From contig LSRX01000329.1 of NCBI GenBank assembly GCA_001939145.1, positions 573,424-637,423 of the forward strand: a stretch of DNA of 64,000 nt. The letters run 5' to 3'. This stretch comes from Symbiodinium microadriaticum (taxonomy: Eukaryota; Sar; Dinophyceae; Suessiales; Symbiodiniaceae). Below the pieces are notes generated by a model, which saw only the letters and a program-made list of their open reading frames with translations, was not told the DNA's origin and ran no database searches. Both the position numbers and the translations under genes were made by a program. Positions 12,472-23,337 of this stretch are shown piece by piece. Every line of letters starts with the position of its first letter. The first letter of the stretch is position 1.

Positions 12472-14469
12472 GGTGGTCGTGGTGGTCGTGGTGGTCGTGG
12501 TGGTCGTGGTGGTCGTGGTGGTCGTGGTGGTCGTGGTGGTCGTGGTGGTCGTGGTGGTCGTGGTGGTCGTGGTGGTCGTGGTGGTCGTGGTGGTCGTGGT
12601 GGTCGTGGTGGTCGTGGTGGTCGTGGTGGTCGTGGTGGTCGTGGTGGTCGTGGTGGTCGTGGTGGTCGTGGTGGTCGTGGTGGTCGTGGTGGTCGTGGTG
12701 GTCGTGGTGGTCGTGGTGGTCGTGGTGGTCGTGGTGGTCGTGGTGGTCGTGGTGGTCGTGGTGGTCGTGGTGGTCGTGGTGGTCGTGGTGGTCGTGGTGG
12801 TCGTGGTGGTCGTGGTGGTCGTGGTGGTCGTGGTGGTCGTGGTGGTCGTGGTGGTCGTGGTGGTCGTGGTGGTCGTGGTGGTCGTGGTGGTCGTGGTGGT
12901 CGTGGTGGTCGTGGTGGTCGTGGTGGTCGTGGTGGTCGTGGTGGTCGTGGTGGTCGTGGTGGTCGTGGTGGTCGTGGTGGTCGTGGTGGTCGTGGTGGTC
13001 GTGGTGGTCGTGGTGGTCGTGGTGGTCGTGGTGGTCGTGGTGGTCGTGGTGGTCGTGGTGGTCGTGGTGGTCGTGGTGGTCGTGGTGGTCGTGGTGGTCG
13101 TGGTGGTCGTGGTGGTCGTGGTGGTCGTGGTGGTCGTGGTGGTCGTGGTGGTCGTGGTGGTCGTGGTGGTCGTGGTGGTCGTGGTGGTCGTGGTGGTCGT
13201 GGTGGTCGTGGTGGTCGTGGTGGTCGTGGTGGTCGTGGTGGTCGTGGTGGTCGTGGTGGTCGTGGTGGTCGTGGTGGTCGTGGTGGTCGTGGTGGTCGTG
13301 GTGGTCGTGGTGGTCGTGGTGGTCGTGGTGGTCGTGGTGGTCGTGGTGGTCGTGGTGGTCGTGGTGGTCGTGGTGGTCGTGGTGGTCGTGGTGGTCGTGG
13401 TGGTCGTGGTGGTCGTGGTGGTCGTGGTGGTCGTGGTGGTCGTGGTGGTCGTGGTGGTCGTGGTGGTCGTGGTGGTCGTGGTGGTCGTGGTGGTCGTGGT
13501 GGTCGTGGTGGTCGTGGTGGTCGTGGTGGTCGTGGTGGTCGTGGTGGTCGTGGTGGTCGTGGTGGTCGTGGTGGTCGTGGTGGTCGTGGTGGTCGTGGTG
13601 GTCGTGGTGGTCGTGGTGGTCGTGGTGGTCGTGGTGGTCGTGGTGGTCGTGGTGGTCGTGGTGGTCGTGGTGGTCGTGGTGGTCGTGGTGGTCGTGGTGG
13701 TCGTGGTGGTCGTGGTGGTCGTGGTGGTCGTGGTGGTCGTGGTGGTCGTGGTGGTCGTGGTGGTCGTGGTGGTCGTGGTGGTCGTGGTGGTCGTGGTGGT
13801 CGTGGTGGTCGTGGTGGTCGTGGTGGTCGTGGTGGTCGTGGTGGTCGTGGTGGTCGTGGTGGTCGTGGTGGTCGTGGTGGTCGTGGTGGTCGTGGTGGTC
13901 GTGGTGGTCGTGGTGGTCGTGGTGGTCGTGGTGGTCGTGGTGGTCGTGGTGGTCGTGGTGGTCGTGGTGGTCGTGGTGGTCGTGGTGGTCGTGGTGGTCG
14001 TGGTGGTCGTGGTGGTCGTGGTGGTCGTGGTGGTCGTGGTGGTCGTGGTGGTCGTGGTGGTCGTGGTGGTCGTGGTGGTCGTGGTGGTCGTGGTGGTCGT
14101 GGTGGTCGTGGTGGTCGTGGTGGTCGTGGTGGTCGTGGTGGTCGTGGTGGTCGTGGTGGTCGTGGTGGTCGTGGTGGTCGTGGTGGTCGTGGTGGTCGTG
14201 GTGGTCGTGGTGGTCGTGGTGGTCGTGGTGGTCGTGGTGGTCGTGGTGGTCGTGGTGGTCGTGGTGGTCGTGGTGGTCGTGGTGGTCGTGGTGGTCGTGG
14301 TGGTCGTGGTGGTCGTGGTGGTCGTGGTGGTCGTGGTGGTCGTGGTGGTCGTGGTGGTCGTGGTGGTCGTGGTGGTCGTGGTGGTCGTGGTGGTCGTGGT
14401 GGTCGTGGTGGTCGTGGTGGTCGTGGTGGTCGTGGTGGTCGTGGTGGTCGTGGTGGTCGTGGTGGTCGT
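12472..14469. repeat. Perfect 9-bp tandem repeat (GGTGGTCGT), about 222 copies
   Basis: An uninterrupted run of GGTGGTCGT starts directly after a single N at 12471 and stays perfect for about 2.0 kb. All six frames are open through it, because no 9-mer frame contains a stop: Gly-Gly-Arg, poly-Val and Trp-Ser-Trp on plus; poly-Thr, Asp-His-His and Arg-Pro-Pro on minus. The 700-800 codon ORFs here are therefore uninformative. The plus strand is G-rich, with regularly spaced GG pairs that could form two-tetrad G-quadruplexes. Perfect identity over 2 kb implies very recent expansion or an assembly construct. Confidence 0.95.
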
Positions 14470-14600
14470 GCTGGTCGTCGTGGTCGTGGTGGTCGTGGTG
14501 GTCGTGGTGGTCGTGGTGGCTCTGGTGGTCGTGATAGTCGCAGTGGTCGTAGTGGTGATCGTGGCGGTGGTCGAGGTGGTGGTTGTCATTGCTGTTGGCG
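14470..14600. repeat. Degenerate edge of the 9-bp repeat
   Basis: The repeat decays over about 130 bp, with substitutions (CTGGTCGTCG, GATAGTCGCAGTGG) that keep a GGT/CGT rhythm. This is the expected old edge of an expanding array, and it contrasts with the abrupt N at the other end. Confidence 0.8.
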
Positions 14601-15194
14601 CTGCTGCCGCCGAGGCTGCTTCGGTTGTAGCTAGACAGCCAGACTTTCCCTTGCACAGGGCTTTACACAAACCTCTCCAGCCCAAAGACCATCTTGACCC
14701 TAGTAGAAGGTCTTTGTTAGTCGTGAGGTTAAGAGCACCAGACAACACCTCTGACAGTACATCCCAAGAACAAGCATGACGTGGCCCCAGTTGCCTCAGT
14801 TGTGGAAACGTCTCTTGCGAATCTGCCTGTTGCAATTGGCATCACTACTGTCGTGACTACCCACTATTCTATTTTGTATGAAGATGATGCCCGTGACTAT
14901 TGTTTGGGGCCATGGTGGGCTTCATCGGCCATGGATGCTGACGGGTTCCCCTGCTATCTGAGCACATAAGAGGCGCGTCGCAGACAGTTGCCGCGAGTGT
15001 CGCACTTCAACCCTGCCTAAACTCTGCTGACCGCGACTGTCGTCGGATCTCCATCCCCTTTACCCAGTTCTTTAGCCTGACAGACAGGCACTGCACCAGC
15101 AACGCGAGGCGAGCAAACCGGCATCTGTGAAGCAGGTCAAACTCAGCTGCGCAAAACGCAAGCCCATGCTGTAGACCCACACTGCAACGAGGCA
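14601..15194. other. Complex-sequence island with overlapping open frames
   Basis: About 600 bp free of telomere-like words. Several frames are open. One on plus (14781-14969) contains VAIGITTVVTTHYSILYEDD and ends at TAA. Another on plus without an ATG (about 14945-15127) contains RRISIPFTQFFSLTDRHC and ends at TGA. The poly-Thr minus frame of the 9-bp repeat also has its N-terminal part here. Because the frames overlap I cannot choose one, and no family is recognised. Confidence 0.25.
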
Positions 15195-15282
15195 AGCATG
15201 GAGTGAACTTGATTCTAAACCCTAAACCCTGAAATCCTGAAACCCTGAAACCCTAAATGCGAGCATGGAGTGAACTTGATTC
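15195..15282. repeat. CCCTAAA-like insert flanked by a 21-bp direct duplication
   Basis: AGCATGGAGTGAACTTGATTC occurs at 15195-15215 and again at 15262-15282. The 46 bp between are degenerate CCCTAAA repeats. The simplest reading is insertion of telomere-like DNA with duplication of the target, as in staggered-break repair or transposition. Confidence 0.85.
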
Positions 15283-15299
15283 CCGAGTGGCCTCCCCTG

Positions 15300-15659
15300 T
15301 ACAGGTGCCCGGAGACGACGAGGGGGCCACCTCAAGTCCGACCTCCGTAGAAGTCCCCCAGTGAGCACGTTAGCTCATCGCCTCACTGTCATGTGCCGCT
15401 GTGCCCGGCACGTTGGCTTCAAGGGACCCTGAGAGAGAACTCTCTACGGCACGCGCCCCACACCCGGCCAGCGGTGTGCGAGCCGTTGCTGAATGCACTG
15501 TCAACGGCTCGTGGGTTGGGCGTGAAGACGTAGCGAAGCACGCAGGAATCTTCTCAGCACAGGGTTGTAACACCAGTTCCCTCTAGTATAGTAATCCTTA
15601 GAGGATGCTGCCCTTACAGCATCGGAAAGCTTATCTTTTCCCAAAGGATAACCAGGAAG
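15300..15659. other. Unique island, coding status unclear
   Basis: Complex sequence without telomere-like words. A plus frame around 15283-15363 reads RVASPVQVPGDDEGATSSPT and then stops. Two short overlapping ORFs on opposite strands cover 15370-15586. Nothing is recognised. Confidence 0.2.
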
Positions 15660-16046
15660 ATGCTTGCAAAGCTCACCTGCTTCAAGATCTTCAACGGCCG
15701 GACAGACGATTCATGCACACCACACCGTACACCCCAAACCCTAAATCTACACAAAACGCTCGGCCGGTCAGGGTTTACAGGCTTCACAGTTGAAAGGCGC
15801 CTTACTTTGTGCCATTTTCATATCCAGTATTTTCAAGCGATAGTGAGCATTTGGTCACCTTCTGTGAGCGAAATCAGAAACCAGCAGGCTAAGAGGCGTG
15901 TCGGGCAGAACGCGTACAGGATGACGACGGTTGACGCGTCTCGCTTTTTGTGTCTACCTGGCTTCCCTGAGAGCCTTGTGCCGTTTAAATTTGCCGCGGA
16001 CTCCAAACTTAGACTACTCGAAACGACCCTAAACCCTAAACCCTAA
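15660..16046 (+). CDS. Uncharacterised ORF, 128 codons (weak)
   Basis: This open frame starts at an ATG inside an island and ends in CCCTAAA-derived codons (TLNPKP), so its C-terminus is repeat translation rather than protein. The first part (KLTCFKIFNGRTDDSC) has balanced composition but is interrupted by more CCCTAAA words near 15735-15755. An alternative frame from 15605 is also open for 62 codons. I recognise no domain. It may be parts of two exons joined by an unspliced repeat, or chance. Confidence 0.2.
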   Translation: MLAKLTCFKIFNGRTDDSCTPHRTPQTLNLHKTLGRSGFTGFTVERRLTLCHFHIQYFQAIVSIWSPSVSEIRNQQAKRRVGQNAYRMTTVDASRFLCLPGFPESLVPFKFAADSKLRLLETTLNPKP

Positions 16047-16661
16047 ACGGCCCTAAACCCTTGAGAACCACTCAGAGGTCTGGATCCCCTTCCCAAGCAT
16101 ACTCGGTGGGTCAAGGTGGGTGGGCTCGCGGATGCGATGCAGCTGCAGGGGTGAAAAGCTTTGCAGGAATTCTTATAAGGCTATACTTATATCAATATCA
16201 CTACTTAGATGGATACTGATATTATTCAGCCCAATCCATTATCAGCACGGCATAGACTCAGTATGATCCAGATGTTAAGCCGGTGGCCTGAATAATTTGA
16301 ATGGGGTTTTGGGGTACATCGTACTCTAGACTCTAGTTATGATGAGGAACCCCAGAATAGTCTTGGTATCTATATAGGCTTCGATGATAGCCGAAAGCAA
16401 AATGTAAACGGACTACTACAAAGCAGAGGAGCATACACACCATCCCGGCTGTCAATTTTCGGGCATCATGGCCTTCATGGGACCCAATCTTCCCATGTTG
16501 ACATCGTTTGGGGTTTGGGGCTTGAGATGATTTAGGGTTTAGGGGTAAGAACTTTAAGGTTGGTCTGTGGTTGCAGCAAGAGGCCCCGCGGAGGCCCCGC
16601 CCTGCAATGAGTCAACGATGCGCTCCGCCTGCCCTGTATATGTAATGCCTTCCCCAAACCA
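16047..16661. other. Telomere-like words and one dispersed element; no gene seen
   Basis: CCCTAAA words (16027-16062) are followed by unique AT-richer sequence. A copy of the dispersed ~110-bp family starts at 16291 (AATAATTTGAATGGGG, then AGGAACCCC at 16344). TTTAGGG words follow at 16506-16550. No coding signal stands out. Confidence 0.5.
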
Positions 16662-16803
16662 CATGAGACAGCGCATAAACGAGCAGACGACGACCCAGGA
16701 CACACGAGTGCGACTGCATGAGACAGAGCACAAAAGCGCAAACAACGACCCAGGACACAGGAGTGCGACTGCACGAAACAGAGCACAAAGGAGCAAACAA
16801 CAA
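16662..16803. repeat. 55-bp minisatellite, about 2.6 copies
   Basis: Copies start at 16662, 16717 and 16772 with CATGAGACAG or CACGAAACAG and share GACCCAGGACACA. A period of 55 is not a multiple of three, so it shifts frame at every copy. This argues that the ORFs across it on both strands are not protein coding. Confidence 0.85.
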
Positions 16804-16830
16804 TCCAGTTAAAGGGCTTAGCCTGATTTT

Positions 16831-17127
16831 GTGAATGTCGGTCGCAGCTACTCCGCGCCCTCCAGTATGGGGAATGACATTGCGGGCTGCACTCTAGATT
16901 ATTCTAGAAAAAACTATGTCTGCACGAAATCTACCCTCGACTTCGACCGTCAAAGCTTAACCTTCAACCTCGTGACTGAACCTTTCAGCCAGAATCTCGA
17001 GCCGAGTGACAGCGAAGCGATCCATGAAATGATGACTGCCGGGGTGAACGTAGTAGGTCTCCTTGTTCCCGCGGAGCCCAATGCCCGGCCCCGTAGCTCG
17101 GGAACATACCATGAAATGCATTACTAA
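16831..17127 (+). CDS. Uncharacterised ORF, 98 codons
   Basis: This open frame lies in an island with no telomere-like words. It can start at GTG 16831 or at the in-frame ATG near 16867, and it ends at TAA. The translation is balanced and acidic in the middle (FDRQSLTFNLVTEPFSQNLE), with no low-complexity stretch, membrane segment or motif I recognise. A 90-codon minus ORF overlaps 16957-17229, which lowers confidence. It could be a single exon of a larger gene. Confidence 0.3.
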   Translation: MNVGRSYSAPSSMGNDIAGCTLDYSRKNYVCTKSTLDFDRQSLTFNLVTEPFSQNLEPSDSEAIHEMMTAGVNVVGLLVPAEPNARPRSSGTYHEMHY

Positions 17128-17415
17128 GGCCCCCATAGCTTCAGGCATACTGATGAATGAAGGAGTCTGGGTTGTCTGGCAGCATTTGATCTCAAGCTGG
17201 AGCAGATGAACGATCATCAGATGCAGCATAGGGGCAGCAGCCCAAACCTAAACCCGAAACCCTAACTACACCTAAACCCTAGCCGTAAAGCTTCAACTCA
17301 AAACCCTCAACCTCAAACCCTCGCAGCAGCAGACTTGTCATTTGTCTTGCGCCTGTGCTCATTGCCTGATCAAAGACATGGCAGGCGGAACCTAGCCCAG
17401 GGTTAAAGACCACCA
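17128..17415. other. CCCTAAA-like tract and short island
   Basis: Degenerate CCCTAAA words fill 17240-17325. The following 80 bp (17330-17410) is unique, and on the minus strand it is open as HVFDQAMSTGARQMTSLLLR. No gene can be supported. Confidence 0.35.
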
Positions 17416-17562
17416 TTGCTGATGGTACCTCTTCGTCGTGCCGTCACTCTTGCGCTTGTTGCTGCTGGTAGCGGTTGTTGCAGCAGTAGTCGTAGTAGTA
17501 GGAGCAGCAACAGGAATAGCAGTAGCAGTTGTAGTAGTAGGCGTCGTCGTAGTCGTAGTCGT

Positions 17563-17610
<48 letters not shown>
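17563..17610. repeat. (AGC)16 trinucleotide microsatellite
   Basis: Sixteen perfect AGC units sit at the end of a longer degenerate GTA/GCA/GTC trinucleotide tract that starts near 17460. The Ser-rich and Ala-rich frames across it are repeat translations. Confidence 0.95.
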
Positions 17611-17924
17611 TTTACTACTTATTGTACCTCCGACACGATGCTTATTGCAACTTGTTTGTTAGTTTATCTGCTTGCGATTTTTGTTGGCCATGAACCTGCA
17701 CTACAGACCGAAGTTTCGACCCTCGTCTCGTGTCTTTGCTTCGCCTCCGGCACACGGGCACGGCACACCCGTACGCGAGCTACATGGCTGCTATAGGTAG
17801 AACACCACAACAAATAGCAGAGCGAAAAAGAGCAAACCCTCGACCCCTGAACGGAGGGCGCGAAGAAGACAACCGTGCTGGCGTTGAGTGCGTCAGCAGT
17901 TCTCAGGCTTTAGGGCTTCGGGAG

Positions 17925-17956
<32 letters not shown>

Positions 17957-18022
17957 GTATATATATATATAGATAGGTAGGTAGGTAGGTAGATAGATAG
18001 ATATATATATATATATATGTGC
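17925..18022. repeat. Compound (TA)n / GTAT / (GTAG)n / (GATA)n microsatellite
   Basis: Successive TA, GTAT, TA, GTAG and GATA runs form one tract, similar in style to the microsatellites in the 1.87-kb satellite and at 51706. Confidence 0.95.
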
Positions 18023-18316
18023 ATATAGAGGGCTAGGGATTAGGTCATAAGGGCTTCTGCTGCCTTCAGGGATGGAATCTCGACAGGCGAATTCACTCCA
18101 GTTGCAAGCGTGTGGCGCCGGGATGGCCGCCATAGTGGTGGTGGACCTGAACAATCTCTATTCCGATTCGTAAGACACATAGAGTTCATTCGCACTCTGT
18201 CGTAACCAAACGTGTTTGTGGACCGTTGGCAAACTTCGAAACATCAACATATCATTTACTGAACATGAGGCTAGTAGTCTGTGGAATCTGAAGAACTGGC
18301 CCAACTGTCGAAGCGA
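18023..18316. other. Unique island with a possible exon after a pyrimidine tract
   Basis: CTTCTGCTGCCTTCAG at about 18054-18069 resembles a 3' splice site. The sequence after it is open in two frames, one ending near 18170 (MESRQANSLQLQACGAGM) and one near 18214. Because both frames are open I cannot call a CDS. Confidence 0.25.
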
Positions 18317-18317
18317 T

Positions 18318-18454
18318 CACGAAAATGGTTGCAAAACCAGTTGTAATAGTAGCAGCAACAACAGCAGCCGGTCTACATAGTAGTAGTTGTTAAAGCGTCC
18401 AGTACCACCACTGCCGGGACGACGACAACAACAACTCCTGCTACTACTATGACT

Positions 18455-18486
<32 letters not shown>

Positions 18487-18545
18487 TACTACTACTGTTG
18501 CTACTGCTACTGCTACTGCTACTGCTACTACTGCTACTAATCATA
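18318..18545. repeat. Degenerate TAG/CGA/CTA trinucleotide region
   Basis: A mosaic of TAG, CAA, CGA and CTA/CTG triplets, with the most regular part at 18448-18540. Thr- and Ser-rich frames on both strands are repeat artefacts. Confidence 0.85.
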
Positions 18546-20580
18546 ATAATGCTACTACTGTTACTGCAGCCACTACCAGCGGCTACCGTATTGCTGCCAG
18601 GATGACAACGACTGTGACCCCTACTTCTTGGGCACCTGCGCAGCTTCTAAGAAGTCCGTAGAGATTGAGGCATAAAGGACAGCGATTAAATCAGCGGTTG
18701 TAATAGTAGTAGCTTCTATGACTCTACCGGTTTCAACACGGTTGTAATTTTAGGTTCGGCAAAGTGAGGAGAACGGGACTCAGCAACTAAACATGAACAC
18801 ACGCGGCATGACAATAATGGACACAAGGGCGCTGAGAAGACACAGGATTTAAATAAGAAAGCGGTGCTGCTGCAGCTGAGGGGCAATGGTATGGGTGTAG
18901 CGGTTGTTGTAGCGGTTGGATCCGAACTGGCCACAGAGCGTTCTGGAATTTGGGTATGGGATGCAGGGCTTGTAGCTCAGGGCTGAAGGTTCAGTTCCCT
19001 AAACCTCAAACAGTTCTGGATTTGGCTGTCAGTGTGCTCTGGTCCATGGTAGGCTGTTGACGGGCTAAGTCCTGCATGACCTCAAGTAGCCATTTCATGG
19101 ATACTTTGATGACACGGACCGGAATCAAAGAGAACATCACAATCACAAGAACAAGCATTGTCCTGGTAGACGCGTAATAGCCAAGCTCTAAACCCAAAGC
19201 CCTAATCCCTGAGCCCCAGCAACACTCAGCGATTTCAACAGGCCACAGTCGCATCGTTGATTCTACCTCCACCGACGATGTGGTAGCCCTGGCTCGGTTT
19301 CAGGCTTACGGTTCTGGGTTTAAGATTTTGGCTTTACGGGGATACTATTTCAAATTACTGCTAAACACTAAACTCAAAGCCCCTATACTTGGATTTGGGC
19401 ATCATGCTTGCTGGGCATGATCAGCCTGTACAAGCGTGCTATTACTAGCATGCAGAATGATCAAAGGGGCTGCGTCTCAGTAAGGCTTGGGGATTGGGGT
19501 TTTAAACCCTCGGATCCTTACGTGCGTGGTCTTTTGGGTCTCTAGCATAATGTAAGTTCCCGTAACTTCGCAAAGCCTGAAGACGGACAATCTGCAGACA
19601 ATCCTGCTCAAAGGATCAGGCGTCGTAGCAATTCAGCAAGGTTATGAGTAGCTGTCCCATTAGAACCTATCCAGTGCATTCCTGAGCCTTAAAGCAGCTG
19701 ACCACAACACGTGAAACAACTGTTTTTATCGACACGCCGTTTTGCTGTATATAAGCACCCCGAATACAGTCGGTCCAGGTTTGACCTGCCACCCGTGTGA
19801 AGACAGCGTGCGCGCCAAACAAGCCAAAACTCTAAACCCTTACACCCTACACCCTGAAGTTTCGCTGAGGGCTCGACAACCGCCACACGGAGCCGAAGCG
19901 GCCGCGGAGCGGAAGCGGCCCGAGCTTCGCAAACGGCAGAGAACGCGTACGCCGAGCCTAGATAAATCTTAGCGACGGCATGCCTGGCGGGTTATCGGGC
20001 ACCTCTCGCAGAGTGGTAAAGGTATACCCTCGCAATCCGGGTTCTCTTGCCTGCTTTTCTGACAAGGGGTTCCCCCCCCCCAACCCTGATGCTCGAGCGG
20101 TCGCCCAGAAGGACAAAGACACCGAGCTTTACCGCGGCTCCGCCTATGCGTTCTCCGTCGCTCGCAAAGCTCGGGCCGGTCGAGGACTCCATTTAGGGTT
20201 TGGGATCGAGGGGTTTAGGATTTCGCCCTGAACCTTTTGCCTAAACCCTAAACCCTCCACCTGTCTTAAACTTTAACAAACCGTGACGACGGTAGCTTAA
20301 AGGCTCAGAGGACCTCGTCAGAATGCTACTGAGGCAAATGACCCTACAGGAAACGAGGGAGTGGGGGGGGGGCCGAATAAATTACATAGATGTTCGACAT
20401 CCTCCCTGCTCCTTGCAACGGAGCTGCGTGGTGTCCGGAGACGATGTGGATCTGGAAGTATGTTTGAGGTGCAAGGGTTCGGCTTTATTTTGGGTTACAA
20501 GGGCGGATTCACGGCTGGGCCTCTAAGCTAGTATGAGGTCGAGTTTACGGTCTAGGGATCAGTAACCGAATGTGAGGTCG
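18546..20580. other. Mosaic of telomere-like words and short unconfirmed islands
   Basis: Scattered TTTAGGG/CCCTAAA words (19185-19215, 19370-19385, 19830-19855, 20195-20260) alternate with islands. A minus frame at 19006-19272 holds a hydrophobic stretch (TMLVLVIVMFSLIPV) in one reading. A plus frame near 19391-19481 runs into CTCA|GTAAGG, a textbook 5' splice site. A plus ORF at 19980-20231 contains PDARAVAQKDKDTELYRGSA. None is recognised, and each could be chance. Confidence 0.3.
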
Positions 20581-20650
20581 CGCAGGGTGGCCAGGGACTT
20601 CAACGATAGCTGCATTGAAGTCACAGTCTTGCGCAAAGCACCACATTGTT

Positions 20651-20779
20651 ATGAGTTGTGGCAGCAATGGCAGCACAACAAAAGAACCCATAGCTGAAAC
20701 CACAGATGTGACTGTTGATTCTGGCTGTTGTGCCGAGCAGGTCTTGCAGTCTATTCGCCTTTAAAGCACTCAGGCGTAA
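20651..20779 (+). CDS. Small uncharacterised ORF, 42 aa
   Basis: ATG at 20651, stop TAA at 20777. The translation begins MSCGSNGSTTKEPIAETTDV and contains no repeat. An overlapping plus frame, open from an AG|G site at 20585, ends at 20697. Either could be an exon. No family is recognised. Confidence 0.25.
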
Positions 20780-20946
20780 GGTTCCAAATATTTCTTGGTC
20801 TTGCTGTCCTTTATGTTGCTTTGTTTTGCCTCTCATGGCTTCTAGCCGACGCTGGGTGTGGGTCTAGAATCAGATATAACTGGCTCAGCAGAAGCAGGAT
20901 CAATCGTGCAGCATCTTGTTCGCAAAAGTACGAGACGCGGAAATAG
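20728..20946 (+). CDS. Uncharacterised ORF with one predicted membrane segment, 72 codons
   Basis: The frame contains a 19-residue hydrophobic run (FLGLAVLYVALFCLSWLLA) followed by an Arg-rich tail, which would suit a single-pass membrane protein with a positive inside tail. The same bases (20800-20850) form a long pyrimidine-rich stretch that could equally be the end of an intron. Coding status is undecided. Confidence 0.2.
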   Translation: MCRAGLAVYSPLKHSGVRFQIFLGLAVLYVALFCLSWLLADAGCGSRIRYNWLSRSRINRAASCSQKYETRK

Positions 20947-21061
20947 AGAAGTTGCTGTTGATGACGAAAAAGCTTTCGACTACAAGTAACTTCATGCCTG
21001 CCCTTCTGCCAGTTGCCGCGTCCTGGCTGTGGAATGAATCCCTCCATCAACCAGTTTACTG

Positions 21062-21180
21062 ACAAACCCTAACCCCTGAACCCTAAACCTCTGAACCTTA
21101 AACCCTTGAACCCTAAACCCTCGAACCCTAAAGCCTTGAACCCTCAGCCCCCCTCCCCCTGGGATCCTAGTTTACAATAA
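21062..21180. repeat. Interstitial CCCTAAA-like tract
   Basis: A run of CCCTAAA, CCCTGAA and CCCTTGAA variants. The surrounding 21180-22180 holds further telomere-like words in both senses (CCCTAA near 21300, TTTAGGG at 21640-21700). It also has a 128-codon minus ORF (21206-21592) that resembles no known protein. Confidence 0.8.
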
Positions 21181-22186
21181 CTGAACCTTGTTGTCGATGG
21201 ACCCTTCACGCGAAGCTAATACGAAGCGACGCGCGTGCATAGCTCGAAAAGCCCCACTGCTTCCACCCATAGCATTCCTGCTGCTCATTCCAAAACCCTA
21301 ACGTCTTAAACTGAAACCGTAGATTAAGCCTTAGACCCTCCTCACATACTAAACTCTCAACCCCAACACCAGAAACATTAAACCAGCAAACATTTTCTGA
21401 GAGTCTGACACTATAGTTGGACGGCATTTCTGATAATTCAGAACTCCTGAAAACTTTGAAATCACTACCACACCCACTCTTGGAGAACCCTTTTCGAACC
21501 CTAATGCAAGCCACTTGCAGATCCCACATGGAACCCTGAAAACAGGAAAGGAGAATCTTAGTGCCGGACTTCCTTCGAATCTTCAGGCCCATACACCTTC
21601 CAGCGGCTTGAAGGGCTTACGAGTATGGCTTTCGGGGCTTTGGGGGTTTAGGGCTTTACGGCTTAAGGTTTTAGGGTTTAGGGGTTTCGCGTATAGAGTT
21701 TAGAGTCTGGAGGTTGCGGCGCCAAAGCCTTTGTAACTGTATGCCAGGTTTAGAGGTAGTCAGCTTTGCTCGCCTGTCCAAAACCTTTACAGACCAAAAG
21801 TGTCTAGTTTAGTTCTTGGTCGAGGGCTTACGGAGCTGCGGCTCTTGGCGCTTTCAACAAGCCCTCTAGACCGGGGTGGTTGGTCTGGGGGTTGGCTCGT
21901 CACACCGCTTTCAAAAGATTTACACACCAAGTGGTTTTGGTGCTTAGCGCTTCCCTGCGCCTGGCTGCTGTAGAGCTTTAAATGCCGAGCTTCCTGGATT
22001 TAGAGGTACAGGACTCTTTATGGGGTGTTTCAAAAGCTGCACATTCAAGCTCTTTTGTGGCTTTGGAATTGAGGCACTTAGGGGCGCTGTGAAGCGTTTG
22101 GGCTTTCTATAGGGCTGGGGGACGACAGGGCTCCATGTAGGAACTTGAAGGCAATGCTGCGCATACCAGCTTTTCGTGTTGAGTGG

Positions 22187-22712
22187 TTAGGGGCTTGCGG
22201 CGAGCGCTATGGGCTTCCTATATTCAGGTTCGTGGCTCCCATCACAGTGCACATTTTCGACGAAACTAGCGCTGCAGACGGTTGAAAAGGGTCGAGCGTT
22301 GCCTGTCCAGTTGCGGCCCTCGCTCGGGAACGCCAAACTCTTGGACTTTGACGCTCCCGACCTTAACTCTCGCTCCCAGGGCCGCCCCTCGTTTGGGACA
22401 TTTCCGCAGAGTGGCCTCGGAAGTGCTCGAAGCTTGAGCTGCTCGTCCGTTGCAGGCATCTGGCGAAAGCGTGCTCCTGCCAGAGTGTCGCAAGTATTTC
22501 GGAGTCCGAAAGTGTGCTTGGACCATCGCGCCAGGAGCATTGCTTGCTCCCACCAAGCGGCCATGCATGTCCGCCGGCCATTTCGGACTCATGGGGGTGC
22601 CTTGATTCTTGTGACTGCTAGGTGTTCTGCCACTGCTTCTGGTCCAAGCATAGTATCGTTACTGCTATCTACTGCTGGTACGAATGATATTGCTATTATT
22701 CTTTTATCATGA
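22187..22712. other. GC-rich island open in several frames
   Basis: A 520-bp island without telomere-like words. It is open for 167 codons on plus (22209-22712) and for 125 and 108 codons in two minus frames. High GC with few stops makes long open frames likely by chance. It is nevertheless the longest such island, and a genuine exon could lie here. No domain is recognised in any frame. Confidence 0.3.
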
Positions 22713-22759
22713 TTGCCATTGCCGTTTGTTGTCAGGTCTACTACTGCTGCTATTTCTTC

Positions 22760-23330
22760 CAGCATCACTAAACCCTAGACCCCAAACCCAACAACCACTA
22801 CACCCCTGCCCCTAAACCCCAAACCCACACACCCCAGACCATAACCACACTAGCCACCAAACCTACTAGAGCCTAAACCCTAGACCCACTCCCCACACCC
22901 CCTACACGGTAAATCTACCAAGCGCAGCAATTTCGGGAGCCTTGGAGACGACATGCGCGGGTGCACCCTGCACCTCAAGGGGTGGTTTCGGGTTTAGCTT
23001 TTTTTGGGGGTTAGGGGTTCAGGGTTTAGGGTTTAGGGTTCGGGTTTAGCGGTTTGGGGTTCAGGGTTCAAGGTTGAGGTTGATGGGCTTTCGGGCACTG
23101 GATTTCGACAAGACAATCTGGGTTCCACGCTGTTTTCCAGTTTGTCTGTGTGGAGCTATTAGGGTTGAGGGCTGAGGATCAAAGCCAAAGATTCCGAAAC
23201 CCGAAACAAGTCGCTCCAACAAAAGCATGCTCCAAGTCTTTGGTCGATGGCCTTGGGAAGCCCTGGACGCCCCGAACCCTACAACACGAAACCCTGAACC
23301 CTAAACCCCGAAAGGCTCCTGGCTAAAATA
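22760..23330. repeat. Telomere-like tracts in both orientations
   Basis: CCCTAAA-sense words fill 22765-22900, TTTAGGG-sense words 22990-23075, and CCCTAAA again 23275-23310. The flips occur within 600 bp. No gene is seen. Confidence 0.75.
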
Positions 23331-23337
23331 GCGAGAG

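Noticed and set aside
12406..14835. ORFs of 700-800 codons (poly-Thr, Asp-His-His, Gly-Gly-Arg, poly-Val)
   Set aside because: A 9-bp repeat with no stop in any frame opens all six frames automatically. There is no evidence for any of them as a protein.
18965..19010. TTGTAGCTCAG...GGTTCAGTTCCC resembling tRNA A and B boxes
   Set aside because: The boxes are too close together for a tRNA and no acceptor stem pairs.
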